Source of the DNA: Primulina eburnea
Taxonomy: Eukaryota > Streptophyta > Magnoliopsida > Lamiales > Gesneriaceae
DNA: 64,000 nt
Direction of reading: 5' to 3'
NCBI RefSeq assembly: GCF_022965805.1
Contig: NW_027331510.1
Location: forward strand, 1,670,408-1,734,407
Shown: positions 45,294-56,214 of the stretch, in pieces
Numbering within the stretch: the first letter of the stretch is position 1
Layout: every line of letters starts with the position of its first letter
Translations under genes and position numbers: made by a program
The notes under the pieces: generated by a model
Told to the model about the DNA's origin: nothing
Database searches by the model: none
The model's input: the letters and a program-made list of their open reading frames with translations, nothing else

Positions 45294-46434
45294 ATGCCTC
45301 CTAGACGTGAGATTAACCGGGAAGTCAGAGAGGAGGATAGAGAGCCTCGAGTGGAGGTTAGAGAGACCCTCGTTGAAGGAGGGATCAATCCACCACCTCC
45401 ACCTCCAGATATGCAGGCGCAGATGCTTGCAGCTATGACACAATTCTTCGCACAGATGGCAGGGAACCAGGCCCCAGCAGCAGGAGGTGCAGGGCCTAGG
45501 CCTCAACCGGAGGCAGTGTACGAGAGATTTCAGAAGATGAATCGCGGAAGAGTGGGTTAAGTCTATAGAGGTGATCTTTGAGTATATGGAACTGCAGGAT
45601 GCAGACCGAGTCCGATGTGCCATTTTCCTCCTAGCAGGAGATGCAAGACGTTGGTGGGACAGTGCGTCGGTGGCAGTTAATTTGCCGACGTTGTCTTGGA
45701 ATGGGTTCAAGGAGTTGTTCTTCGCCAAGTACTTCACTGAAGAGGTACATGCCCGTTTGACTACAGAATTCATGACGCTGCGACAGGGAGACAGCAGCGT
45801 GGCTGAGTTTGTGAGGAAGTTTGAGCAGGGTTGTTACTTTGTGCCACTCATAGCTAACGATGCCCAAGCAAAGCTGAGGCATTTCATGAGTGGTTTGCGG
45901 CCAGTCTTGCGCCGTGATGTGAGGGTAGCTGACCCTACTACGTATACAATTGCCGTTTCTAGAGCTCTGGCGGCGGAACAAGATCAGCGAGACATTGAGA
46001 CTGACAGGTTGGGCAAGAGGCCCTACCAGGCACCACTGCAGCCACAGCATCTGCAGCAGCGACCCCAGCACAAGAAGCCATATCAGGGGCCGCAAGGGAA
46101 GAAGCCTTATCCAGGACCGCCGAGAGGCAAGGGTCCCATTCATCAGCAGGGGGCGCCTCAGAAGCCCGCTAATTTTCCACCGTGCCCCAAATGCAACCGT
46201 CAGCACCCGGGACAATGTTTATATGGGTCAGGTAAATGTTTTAAATGTGGAGCTACGGACCACATGCTGAAGCAGTGCCCTCAGTGGAAGCAGCCAACCC
46301 AAGGGAGAGTGTTTGCCATGCATGCTCAAGAGGCAGACCCAGACACTACTTTACTTACCGGTAAATTTTTCTACCTAAGCTCAGTACTATTTGACTTGCA
46401 TGTGGAATTTTATTTGGGATTATTAGGATGCTAG
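45294..46434 (+). pseudogene. gag: element B gag, internal deletion
   Basis: ATG 45294 opens MPPRREINREVREEDREP. After VYERFQKMN a deletion removes the segment that in A reads HPDKFSGTTDP and shifts the frame (stop at 45558-45560). The core resumes as AEEWVKSIEVIFEYMELQD, with DADRVRCAIFLLAGDARRWW, SVAEFVRKFEQGC and RDIETDRLGKRPYQ. CCHC knuckle CFKCGATDHMLKQC is intact. The frame reads TTLLTG and crosses the donor at 46361, ending in the intron at TAG 46432-46434 after a hydrophobic tail. Confidence 0.9.
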
Positions 46435-46564
46435 TATTGTTTGAGTATATTTGGGTTACTATCTTGTTAGCATTAATTTTGAATGGCATAGGACATTGAG
46501 TTTTATTATGCGTAAGGTTAATGTTAGTATTTTGGATATTTTGTGTTGTGCTAACGCATCTCAG
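46361..46564 (+). other. element B predicted gag-pro intron
   Basis: 204 nt, T-rich, GTAAAT at the start, a TGCTAAC branch-like motif and ATCTCAG at the end. Joining T-T-L-L-T-G at a phase-1 codon gives [19 protein letters not shown], which restores the protease N-terminus in frame. Retention ends translation at 46432-46434 and yields Gag with a hydrophobic tail. Introns in plant gypsy elements are known from Ogre. I infer this one from sequence only. Confidence 0.6.
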
Positions 46565-49500
46565 GGAATATTTTCATAAAGAGATTAGCTACAACTGCAC
46601 TGATAGATTCAGGAGCCACTCACTCCTTTATATCAGAGACCTTTGCTAATCATCTGGACATCAAGTCCGTCGGTCTAGACATGAACTTCTCAGTGACAGT
46701 CCCATCAGGGGAAGAGCTGTTAGCTACCAGTGTGATCAGGGATATCGATCTAGAACTGCAGGGCCACCTAGTGTATGCAGATTTGATCGTATTGCCGATG
46801 CCATAGTTCGATATTATATTGGGAATGGACTGGCTGACTAAGAACAGAGTTCTTATCGATTTTCAGAAGAGGTCAGTGTTGGTCAGGCCGCTGGGCATGG
46901 AGCAGTTTCTTTTCGAGCCGGCTAGATGGAGGAGTTTTCTTCGCATGATTTCGTGCATGCAGGCGAGAAGACTTATTTCCAAGGGTTGTCAGGCTTTCTT
47001 GGCCAATATTATATCAGCGCCTGACGTGCCCACTCCTTCTATTTCAGAAGTGCCAGTAGTCAGAGAATTTCCAGACGTCTTCCCAGACGACGTTACAGGC
47101 CTTCCACCAGATAGAGAGGTGGAGTTTGCCATTGATCTCATGCCAGGTACAGTGCCAATCTCTAAGGCACCGTACAGATTAGCTCTAGCAGAGATGTTAG
47201 AACTTAAACAGCATATTCAGGAGCTCTTAGACAAGGAGTTTATCCGCCCGAGTTTCTCACCGTGGGGCGCACCAGTACTCTTTGTGAAAAAGAAAGATGA
47301 AAGCATGAGACTGTGCATCGATTACCGTGAGCTGAACAAGGTAACGATCAAGAATAAGTACCCATTGCCTAGAATCGAAGATTTGTTCGATCAGTTGCAG
47401 GGAGCTACAGTGTTCTCAAAAATTGATCTTTGATCAGGGTATCACCAACTGAGAGTAAAGGACGCAGATATGCATAAGACATCTTTCAGGACCAGATACG
47501 GGCATTACGAGTTCTTAGTGATGCCGTTTGGATTGACAAATGCTCCAGCTATTTTCATGGATCTCATGAACCGAGTATTTCAGCCGTTCCTCGATCAGTT
47601 CGTCATAGTATTTATTGACGATATTCTCATATACTCGAAGAGCCATGAGGAGCACAGCCAGCACTTGAGGACAGTTTTACAGACTTTGCAGAGCCGTAAG
47701 TTGTATGCAAAATTCAGTAAGTGCGAGTTTTGGTTGCAGAAAGTTGCGTTTTTGGGGCATATAGTGTCTATTAAAGGGATTGAAGTGGATCCAGCCAAAG
47801 TAGCAGCTGTCAAGGAATGGATAGAGCCAAAGAATGCATCTGAAATCCGCAGTTTTTTGGGTTTAGCAGGCTACTACCGTAAGTTTATTCAGGGGTTTTC
47901 GTCTATTGCAGTACCCCTCACTTCACTAACCAAGAAGAATGCTAAATTTGTATGGAGTGATGAATGTCAAAGGAGCTTCGACACTTTGAAGCAAGCTCTC
48001 ATTTCAGTACCGGTGTTAGCCATGCCATCAGGGCAAGGAGATTATGTGTTATACACCGATGCATCTAAGCTCGGTTTAGGAGCAGTGTTGATGCAACAGG
48101 GTCGAGTTATAGCTTATGCTTCCAGACAGTTAAAGGTGCATGAGAAGAACTACCTGACTCACGATTTGGAATTAGCCGCCGTTGTCTTTGCATTGAAGAT
48201 TTGGAGACATTACTTATACGGCGAGAAGTGTCAGTTTTCACCGATCACAAAAGTCTCAAATATTTCTTCACACAGAAAGAGCTGTATATGAGACAGAGAC
48301 GGTGGTTAGAACTTGTGAAAGATTACGACTGCGAGATTAGCTACCATCCGGGAAAGGCTAATGTTGTCGCAGACGCATTGAGCAGGAAAGTGGCAGTGGT
48401 AGCTCAGTTGTCAGTTCAGAGACCGCTCTAGTCTGAGATTCAGAAATTTGGTCTAGAGATTTTTCGTAAGGACAGAGCTCCTAGACTGTCTAATCTGACA
48501 GTCAAATCTGATTTACTAGACCGCATTCGAGCAGGACAGTCTTCAGATGAGCAACTGTAGAAATGGAGACTGAAGGATGAAGCTAAGGGCAGTGTTTTGT
48601 ACACAGTGTCAGATGGTATCGTGAGATACAGAGACAGAATGTGGGTGCCTAGTGTCGATTCGGTCAGACAGGATATTCTGACAGAGGCACACGCATCTCC
48701 GTATTCTATTCACCCAGGAGGTTCCAAGATGTACAAAGACATGCAGATTTTGTATTGGTGGCCAGGGATGAAGAGAGACATCCGCAGATTTGTATCTGAG
48801 TGCCTCACTTGTCAGCAGGTGAAGGCAGAGCATCAGAGGCCAGCAGGTATGCTTAAGCCACTCCCTATCCCAGAGTGGAAATGGGAGAACATCACGATGG
48901 ATTTCGTCGTTGGATTACCTAAGTCAGTTAGAGGGTCTAATTCTATTTAGGTTATAGTGGACCGACTCACTAAGTCAGCGTATTTTCTGCCAGTGAAGAT
49001 GAATTTCTCCATGACGCAGTATGCGGAGCTTTATATCCGGGAGATAGTCCGTTTGCATGGTTTCCCAGTCTCTATTGTGTCCGACAGGGACCCGAGGTTT
49101 ACATCGTCCTTCTGGAAGAGCTTGCATGCAGCTATGGGGACGAAGTTGCTGTTCAGTACAGCTTTTCACCCGCAGACAGATGGCCAGTCTGAGCGAGTGA
49201 TACAGATTTTGGAAGACTTGCTAAAAGCTTGAATGATTGATTTTCAGGGAACTTGGCAGTCTAAGCTACCTCTAGTGGAGTTCACATAGAACAACAGCTT
49301 CCAAGCATCTATTCGTATGGCTCCCTATGAGGCATTGTATGGTCGGAAGTGCAGATCACCAGTTCATTGGGATGAAGTTGGTGAGAGATCAGATCTAGGT
49401 CCCGAGATAGTTCAGCAGACTGCAGAAGTGGTGGTCAAGATTCGTGACAGAATGAAGACTGCCCAAAGCCGTCAGAAGAGCTACGCAGATAAGAGGAGGA

Positions 49501-49943
49501 GAGATCTCGAGTTTGCAGTTGGTGATCACGTTTTCGTCAAGATAGCACCTATGAAGGGTGTTATGAGATTTGGAAAAAGAGGCAAATTGAGTCTGAGGTT
49601 TATTGGACCTTTAGAAATTCTTGACAGAGTTGGGACATTAGCCTATCGTGTAGCCCTTCCGCCGAATCTGGCCGGGGTGCACAATGTGTTCCACGTCTCG
49701 ATGTTGAGGAAGTACCTAGCTAATCCTTCGCACATCCTGAGTTATGAGCCTTTGCAGCTTGCTCCAGATTTGTCTTATGAGGAAAGACCTACTCAAATCC
49801 TCGACAGACAGGAGCGCAGACTCCGGAACAAAGTGACTAAGCTAGTGAAAGTCCGGTGGCTAAACCAGTCAGTGGAAGAGACCACTTGGGAATCAGAGAC
49901 AGATATGAGACTTCGCTACCCGGAGTTGTTTGGTAAGACTTAA
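46565..49943 (+). pseudogene. pol: element B protease, RT, RNase H, integrase and chromodomain
   Basis: Protease IDSGATHSF, then [15 protein letters not shown] has [15 protein letters not shown] and FIDDILIYS. RNase H has [14 protein letters not shown] and [11 protein letters not shown]. Integrase has the HHCC finger, [12 protein letters not shown] and [13 protein letters not shown] (the Asp lost in A is kept here). The chromodomain end has PTQILDRQERRLRN and VRWLNQSVEETTWE, stopping at 49941-49943. Breaks: TAG 46804, TGA 47431 (an Arg in A), frameshift near 48230, TAG 48429, TAG 48558, TAG 48948 (Trp in A), TGA 49230 and TAG 49287. Several fit C-to-T or G-to-A decay. Catalytic residues are otherwise present. 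Confidence 0.93.
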
Positions 49944-49979
49944 TTTCGAGGACGAAATTTTTATAAGTGGGGGAGGAAC

Positions 49980-52274
49980 TCTAGAGCCCAATTTCGTACA
50001 CGTAAAACCCATTCATTTATTTAAATTTAAATTATTAAAGAATTTAATTAATTTTAAAGGAGTTTTAGTCATGCATGATTTATTTAAATGCATTATCTTT
50101 AAATTAATTATGTTGCGTGATGCACGTTAAAATGTCTTTTGAGTTTCATGTTTCAGGCGTTTATTCGAAGCGGGATTGAGGAAAAGACCCGGTGACGATG
50201 TTGGCAATTTAAAGCGTGGTATTTTATTTTTAAGTTGAGTTTGAGGGTATTTTAAATAAATGGTGGAGTTTTAGTATTTTTGAGCCTAAACCATTCAAAT
50301 TAGTAATTTTAAGAGTTTAGAGAATTTTATTAAAAATTAGTGTGTATTTGTTTTAATTAAGGGGTTTTATTTTAAAGGTAAAGGAGAGTTAGTGTTTACT
50401 TAGTAGATAATTATTTTAATTAAGCAAAAAGTTAGTCTTTTAATTTAATTAAAACACACGCTGCACACACACAAACACACTTTTACACACAGTAATACAC
50501 GCCTAAACACACACACACAAGTTTCATTCTAGTTTTTATTATTTTGAGAGAAAGAAAGCTAGGGTTCTTCACTAGCATAGCAGCCGCCCCCTTCCCTGTA
50601 TTTCCCAGCAAGATTTCGTTCAGTTTATCGCAAGAAATCGGTGCCATGTTCGTCCCGGATCATCCCTCGCTCCTTTCTCGCTTCGGTGACGTCGTTCGGT
50701 AACGTTTATCGTTAAAAAGGCAGGTATATTCTGTTCTTGCTGCGTCGATCATGTCATATTATGCGTGCGTTGTTATTTATGTGTAAAACCATGTGTATGA
50801 TGCGTAGGAGTTTGAGCAATCACGTTGGGATCACTTTTGAAATACTTTTCATATCTGCAATTTTCGTTTTTACTGTTCTGGTGAAAACTGCCATTTTTTG
50901 GTTCATATATTGAGAAAACTTTCAACGTGAAAAATGTAGAAAGTTTTGATGCCTTCGATTTGATATAAAATTCGAGATTTTTGGATAAATATTGAGTGAG
51001 TTATGGCGTTTTTCGTGGGACTGCTCAAACTGCGTTTTCAGAAAAGTTATGATATTGATGTATTCTTGAAGTTTCAATGTTGCAGGCTTCGTTGGAGATC
51101 GACGGGTGATCGTTGCTGCGTATGGGTATGTTAGTAATGATGTTAAGAGTGTTTTTGAGGTTTCGTTTCATGTTGATAGGCACTCGAATTAATTAGAAGT
51201 CGTAGGAAGTGATTTGATGCCCTTTGCCGTATTTGGTGTCGTATGTGTCGTAGAACGAACGTTGTTGATTTGGAACGTTTGTACGACTTGGATTGATGTT
51301 ATGGAGTGCTAGGATAGGTCTCGAGATGTCGGTTCATGGTCCGTATAATCGAGTCTAGAAGGATAAACATTGGGTGTTCAGAATTTTCGTAAGTTTCTGA
51401 TTTACGCAGGTACACGGACCCATACACGGATCCTGGCACGGGGTCCGTGCATTTGTTTCCTCCGTAGTGCCAGTTTTGCGAGATGACACGGACCCCCACA
51501 CGGACCAGGGCACGGGGTTGATCGTGGTTGGAAAGCGTTAAATGATGAAAGGGTTAGATCGTGGTTGGAAAGCGTTAAATGATGAACGGGGACCAACCGG
51601 CCCGTTAAATTATGAACGGGGATCTCATGTATGTGGCAGTGGATACGTCCCTGTCAGCCCAGTACTGTGGTGTGTCTGATCAGGCGTTTATTAAGTTAAG
51701 GGTCACTTGCTTTGAAACATCCTCTACGCAAAATGATGAAGTTTAGTATGTTGAAGTATGAAAGCATGTTTAAGAAAAGTTTATGTTCATAGCACGTCAT
51801 AGTATGCATGTTCAAGTTCAAGTTTAATTCAAGTTTAAGTTTATTACGCAAAGTTCAAGTTTCAAGTTATGTATGTCCTATTTTTAAGATGCATGCGATT
51901 TTATTATGTAGTACTCGTTATTTCCAGTTTATACGTGTTGAGTCTTTAGACTCACTAGACTTGATTGATGCAGGTGAGTACGTTGAGGAGGAGACAGGAG
52001 GTGGCGACCAAGGGGCAGGCTTGGACTGAGCGGCAGGCTAAACCCGAGGACCGCAAGTTTATGTTTTTAAGCACAGTTTAAAATACTCTGAATTTTTATG
52101 ATTTGATGTGAGACATTTCGAGATAGCCTTTTTTTAAACAATTTTTATTGGTGATGGATGATTTCAAAACTATTTATGAATGTTGAGTGACTACCGTATG
52201 GATGTTTACATTTAATAAAGAAAATTTTTAATTTTTCCGCAAACTTTTAAGTAGTAAAAGTACGGTATGTTACA
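49980..52274 (+). repeat. element B 3' LTR with internal deletion
   Basis: Aligns with the 5' LTR but lacks about 0.5 kb between the second palindrome unit (break near 51519) and the CGTTAAATGATG repeats. A short duplication of GATCGTGGTTGGAAAGCG lies at the junction. The array is reduced to two units (51413 and 51487), and the predicted 41-nt block is lost. Confidence 0.92.
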
Positions 52275-52432
52275 AACATGCTTACCTTTCAACACTAGAT
52301 TGTAGGTGCAATCATTTGCTCGCTCCATCAGCACAGGAAATCCCAACATCACCGTTGTCTTTCCTATAAACTCAACAACTTCACCAAACATGAAATAACA
52401 GATGCCACCAAATGAATAAATACCATTAAGTA

Positions 52433-53309
52433 TCACAAAATTAAATTCCTCCCCTTCTTAGACCTAGTTAACAACACAAAAATTTCCACACAAGTGCAAA
52501 ACCATAGTTCACTAGGAATAAGAATCGCTTCATGCCACACATAAGAATTAAGCTTAGGTGCCATCTCCCTATATGCAATGCACCTTTCACTACACCACTT
52601 AACATATCTCTTCATATGTAACCAACACATATAATCATGAATTAGATCAATGATGAAATCACAACTACATGCATCACTAGCACATAACTTATGCAATGAA
52701 TATAGAATGAAGAATTTATTCTCCTTGAAATTTTATTCATTATGATCATAAAAATTCTTATATTCATTCATGCTCTCTCCAAGGTCACCATCACACAAGT
52801 AGGAATCATGCAAATAGAACACTAGATGTACTACCCATGTAAACATTTAACTCATCACAAAGATTTGAACACAATGCATACAATTCATTGTCATGACAAA
52901 ACCTCATAAATTTGACAACCTTTGAGCACTCCAAATCGATAACATTTGAATTTAATTCATGCAATGTGTCACAATTCTCAACTCTATGACACTTTGACAG
53001 AAACGTTAATTCACAATTAGACCATTTGAACATCACACTCTCAACACTCACTCCAAATTCTTGACTACAACATAACAACGAATTAAGATAAGAACGAAAT
53101 TCATACCTCATAGTTGTCGCGTTGGCAACTAAACTTACCTCTCCTTTATTAGTTTCAAACTCATATGGATCATCCCACTGCATTCTCACAACATCAACAC
53201 TTTCTTGCCTCCTCCTCATGATTTCATCAGATTCCTGCAAAGAAAAAATAACAATGCTCGGGATTGAACCGGCTATATCATCACAATGAGAATAAACCTC
53301 TTTGTACAA
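52433..53309 (-). CDS. element C internal ORFs, unknown
   Basis: Two minus-strand frames lie downstream of the Gag-like gene: 53309-52806 (167 aa; SIPSIVIFSLQESDEIMRRR, NKGEVSLVANATTMRYEF, Cys-rich C-terminal half) and 52696-52433 (87 aa, Cys- and Trp-rich). Neither shows protease, RT, RNase H or integrase motifs. They may be one decayed protein. Their position in the element is that of pol. Function unknown. Confidence 0.35.
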
Positions 53310-53327
53310 AAGTACTATAAGGGGTTT

Positions 53328-53630
53328 CTACACAAGTAAAGAACTCTCAATCTCACTCTTTTGGGCCTTAAATTCAATTTTCTTTTCTTTTTCATTGGCC
53401 TCTTTCGCATTTTCTTTTTCTTTTCTTTCTATGGTCATCTCACTCTTTTTATCACTCATTCTTTCGGCCATTTTAAATTCTTTTTCACTCACTTCATGAA
53501 TAAATTTCAATTGATCCTCAAGAACATTTGGATTTAATTGAACCAATGAAATATTTTGTTCCTCAAGAAATTTATGCACAACAATTTCTTCTTGCCTATT
53601 CTCCTCCTCCATAGTACACAAAATAGGCAC
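53328..53630 (-). CDS. element C coiled-coil ORF, 100 aa
   Basis: Starts MPILCTMEEENRQEEIVV and becomes a highly charged Lys/Glu helix (SEKEFKMAERMSDKKSE). Probably a continuation of the Gag-like protein, which ends 36 nt upstream, after a frameshift or stop. No known domain. Confidence 0.35.
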   Translation of the reverse strand: MPILCTMEEENRQEEIVVHKFLEEQNISLVQLNPNVLEDQLKFIHEVSEKEFKMAERMSDKKSEMTIERKEKENAKEANEKEKKIEFKAQKSEIESSLLV

Positions 53631-53666
53631 TTCTCCTCCACCTAATGATTCAGTTTCAAATGTACA

Positions 53667-54311
53667 TCATTTAACATCATTCAACTCCCTAACTTGTGGA
53701 ATACCATCATCATCAACTCTATCAACCACAACATCAGTTTTAGGCTCAACTACAACCTCAACTTCATGTTTAAGTTCGATAACAACTTCATACTCCACTT
53801 GAGATTTAAGCTCACCCACAACATCAACATCTACTTGAGATTCAAGCTCAACCGCAACATCAACCGTCATTTGAGATTTAGGCTCAACGGACGATTTAAC
53901 TACGGTCACATCCTCAACTGGACATTGACTAATATCATGACCAACTGCTAAACACCAACAACATATAATATCACAAGTACTAGAATTGGAGTTTTTAAAT
54001 GTACCTTGATATTCATATTTGCTACCCTCACGTCTCGACTCCTTCTTCTCTCCACTTGACCTTCGTGCGGATGTCAAGAACTCCTTCCACGAGTCACTTC
54101 CACGCCTACCACTCGATTTGCACCTCCGATCATCATAACGATCCCCATGCATCTCATCTCCTCCACATCTACTACCTCGCATATCAACATGCCTATCATA
54201 GGTCCCAACTTCTTCACACCTCCTATACCTCTCACGTAGAGGTTTAAACTCCGTCTCCCACATTTTATCCAACCCCCTTAACATCGCTTGAAATTGACGA
54301 TCGTCAACCAT
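53667..54311 (-). CDS. element C Gag-like protein with CCHC knuckle, 214 aa
   Basis: Minus-strand ORF MVDDRQFQAMLRGLDKMWE..., beginning about 300 nt after the PBS-like site as expected for gag. An Arg/Asp-rich middle precedes CCWCLAVGHDISQC, which fits CX2CX4HX4C. The C-terminal 80 residues are acidic degenerate repeats (VELESQVDVDVVGELKSQVE type). It lacks the conserved Gag core seen in A and B, so it may be a shortened nucleocapsid protein. It could package element RNA while a partner supplies enzymes. Confidence 0.6.
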   Translation of the reverse strand: MVDDRQFQAMLRGLDKMWETEFKPLRERYRRCEEVGTYDRHVDMRGSRCGGDEMHGDRYDDRRCKSSGRRGSDSWKEFLTSARRSSGEKKESRREGSKYEYQGTFKNSNSSTCDIICCWCLAVGHDISQCPVEDVTVVKSSVEPKSQMTVDVAVELESQVDVDVVGELKSQVEYEVVIELKHEVEVVVEPKTDVVVDRVDDDGIPQVRELNDVK

Positions 54312-54608
54312 TATACCTGCAAGAAAATGTTAGTATAAAACAATAAAAGAATAAAGTTTCCTCACCACAAATTCTCACTAGTCACTCCAATGAAAATTCA
54401 CTCGACTCTCCTTTTTTTCTCTCTATTTTTTTTTGTCCTTACTACAAAACCTCACACGTCACTCCAAGAAATAACGCTCGCCCTCAAGTATTTCACTCGA
54501 TTTTGAGAATTCTCTCGTAGGGTATGCCTTAGGCTTTGTAGCTTGTGTGCATCAAACTCACAAGTTCAAACTTCAAGATAAGCTTACTTGAATCAAAGGG
54601 AACCTAAA

Positions 54609-54622
54609 GCTTAGATACCAAA
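54609..54622 (-). other. element C primer-binding-site-like sequence
   Basis: Minus strand TTTGGTATCTAAGC abuts the 5' LTR. It shares TGGTATC with the initiator Met site and then diverges. Confidence 0.5.
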
Positions 54623-55442
54623 TGACGCGATTCTTCAAACACGAAAAGCAAACGCGCTCAAAAACGGAGTCACGCCCTCGATTCGATGAAATAAAGAAAC
54701 GGTTGTGTTGTCCCGATCTTTTTGACACAAGTAAGGGTGTAATATTCACCTCTAAATTAACAAGAATTTAGCAACAAATATTAACGAGATAACAATTGGA
54801 ATTCAAGCGAACCTTCAAAGAACTCGTCTTTGACAATCCGAGTGAAGAACAATCGACAAACGCCACAAAGTTATAAACTTTGATAAGTTTGATTTGAGAA
54901 ACACACAAAGGTGTATACAAAGCCAAGCTTTGAAATTGAGAGAAAAACTCACAAAATATTATTAAACTCAATGAATAAATCTTTACAATGATAAATTTTC
55001 GTCCATATATTGTAACAAAATCAACAAGATATCAAATCTAGTTACCTAACAAAATAAAACTCTAAAGAAGGAAAAATCTCGCAAAAATCGTCTCAGGCAC
55101 GGACCCCGTGTGCACCTCCGTGTACGGGTCCGTGCTCGCTCGAATAAAATTCTCGTCGTCGGAAACAAGGGACACGGACCCCGTGTAGAGGTCCGGAAGG
55201 GGGTCCGTGTACGCACTGAAATTCTCCATCTCGGGTGTATAGGACACGGACCCCGTGTACGGGTCCGTGCTCGGGTCCGCGTACGCTCGGTCCTCCAAAT
55301 ACATGCTTGAATAATGTTTCGTTGTCCTCCAAACGTACTCTCATGCATTACGAGCCCTTCTTGCTTGCTCATGACCCCCAGCAATGCTTCCTTGAATCTT
55401 CTCCCATCCATTAGCACGTCATGCTCGGCCAGATTCACATCA
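54623..55442 (-). repeat. element C 5' LTR
   Basis: 820 bp, near-identical to 41366-42185. Palindrome units start at 55098, 55173 and 55245. Followed by GAAGG (55443-55447). Confidence 0.95.
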
Positions 55443-55447
55443 GAAGG

Positions 55448-56214
55448 GATACTGGATCGGTTAAAACTTCACTAAGCAGGTAGGAGATTCTTAAATAGTT
55501 TGTTCTTTGATACATGTTTGTTTGTTTGGCATGAAACGTTCTTTCATAGAAGAATGTAGTATTATAAATTCCAATATCCATATGTTTCATGTAGCTTCTT
55601 CTCTTTTAAGATTGTCTTGATGCTTTAATTGAGTCTTAAAATGTTTTTTGTTTAAACGAGGACATTCGTGAAGTTCTTGAAAATCAAGATAAAATAATTT
55701 ACAAGATCAAATTTCTGATTTCACCCGACAAATATTTAGAGACTAATAATTATTTGTATGTAGTATGATAATATTACCGACATACATTTGAGTATTTGCA
55801 AAGGTAATTCGTATAATCACCCTTTTATTTGCATACAAGAAGGATTCCTTATTATATTATTAAAGCATACAATAGCTTCTTCTCTTTTAAAATTCTTCAT
55901 CTGATTTTGTCACGACAATTTATTAACCGGCTCAAAGTTTGTCCATCGTCCCTACTAAAATCAATCTTTTTCATTATCCTCGAGGTAATGGAAAAATGAT
56001 AATTGTGCACTTTCTTCTTAGAGAATGGACAATGTTTATCCATAAATTAGTATTTAAAATGCCGGAGTTGGTCAGATATTAGACAATAAAAACCACTCGA
56101 GATCAAAATAATGAAATAAATGGGATTCCATATCATTTTGTTTTAGAAAATAAATTACATATGTTCATGTATGATTTGAAACGGAAAAACAAAAACAAAT
56201 TATATGCATTAATA
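55448..56214. repeat. paralogous segment, right part
   Basis: Continues the segment interrupted by element C; matches 61846-62616 with few differences. Non-coding, AT-rich. Confidence 0.9.

Larger units (their letters stand above)
42280..52274 (+). mobile_element. Ty3/gypsy chromovirus B (Tekay-like), nested in C
   Basis: 5' LTR 42280-45055 (2776 bp), 3' LTR 49980-52274 (2295 bp, internal deletion), TSD AACAT (42275-42279 and 52275-52279). PBS TGGTATCAGAGC at 45058-45069, PPT at 49966-49977. Gag, a predicted intron, protease, RT, RNase H, integrase and chromodomain follow in order. Protein similarity to element A is very high. Coding is heavily decayed (several TAG/TGA, frameshifts, a deletion in gag). 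The 3' LTR begins TC instead of TG, a point change. Confidence 0.97.
41366..55442 (-). mobile_element. LTR retrotransposon C without recognisable pol, containing element B
   Basis: LTRs of 820 bp at 41366-42185 and 54623-55442 end TG...CA (minus strand TGATGTGAATC to GAATCGCGTCA). The target-site duplication GAAGG is perfect (41361-41365, 55443-55447). The undisturbed paralogue at 61654-62616 has a single GAAGG at 61841-61845. PPT is at 42186-42200 and the PBS-like TTTGGTATCTAAGC at 54609-54622. Internal DNA (42186-42279 and 52275-54622, about 2.4 kb) encodes a Gag-like zinc-knuckle protein and unknown ORFs but no protease, RT or integrase. It would have to be mobilised by a partner. Element B inserted later, making the AACAT duplication. 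Confidence 0.93.
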
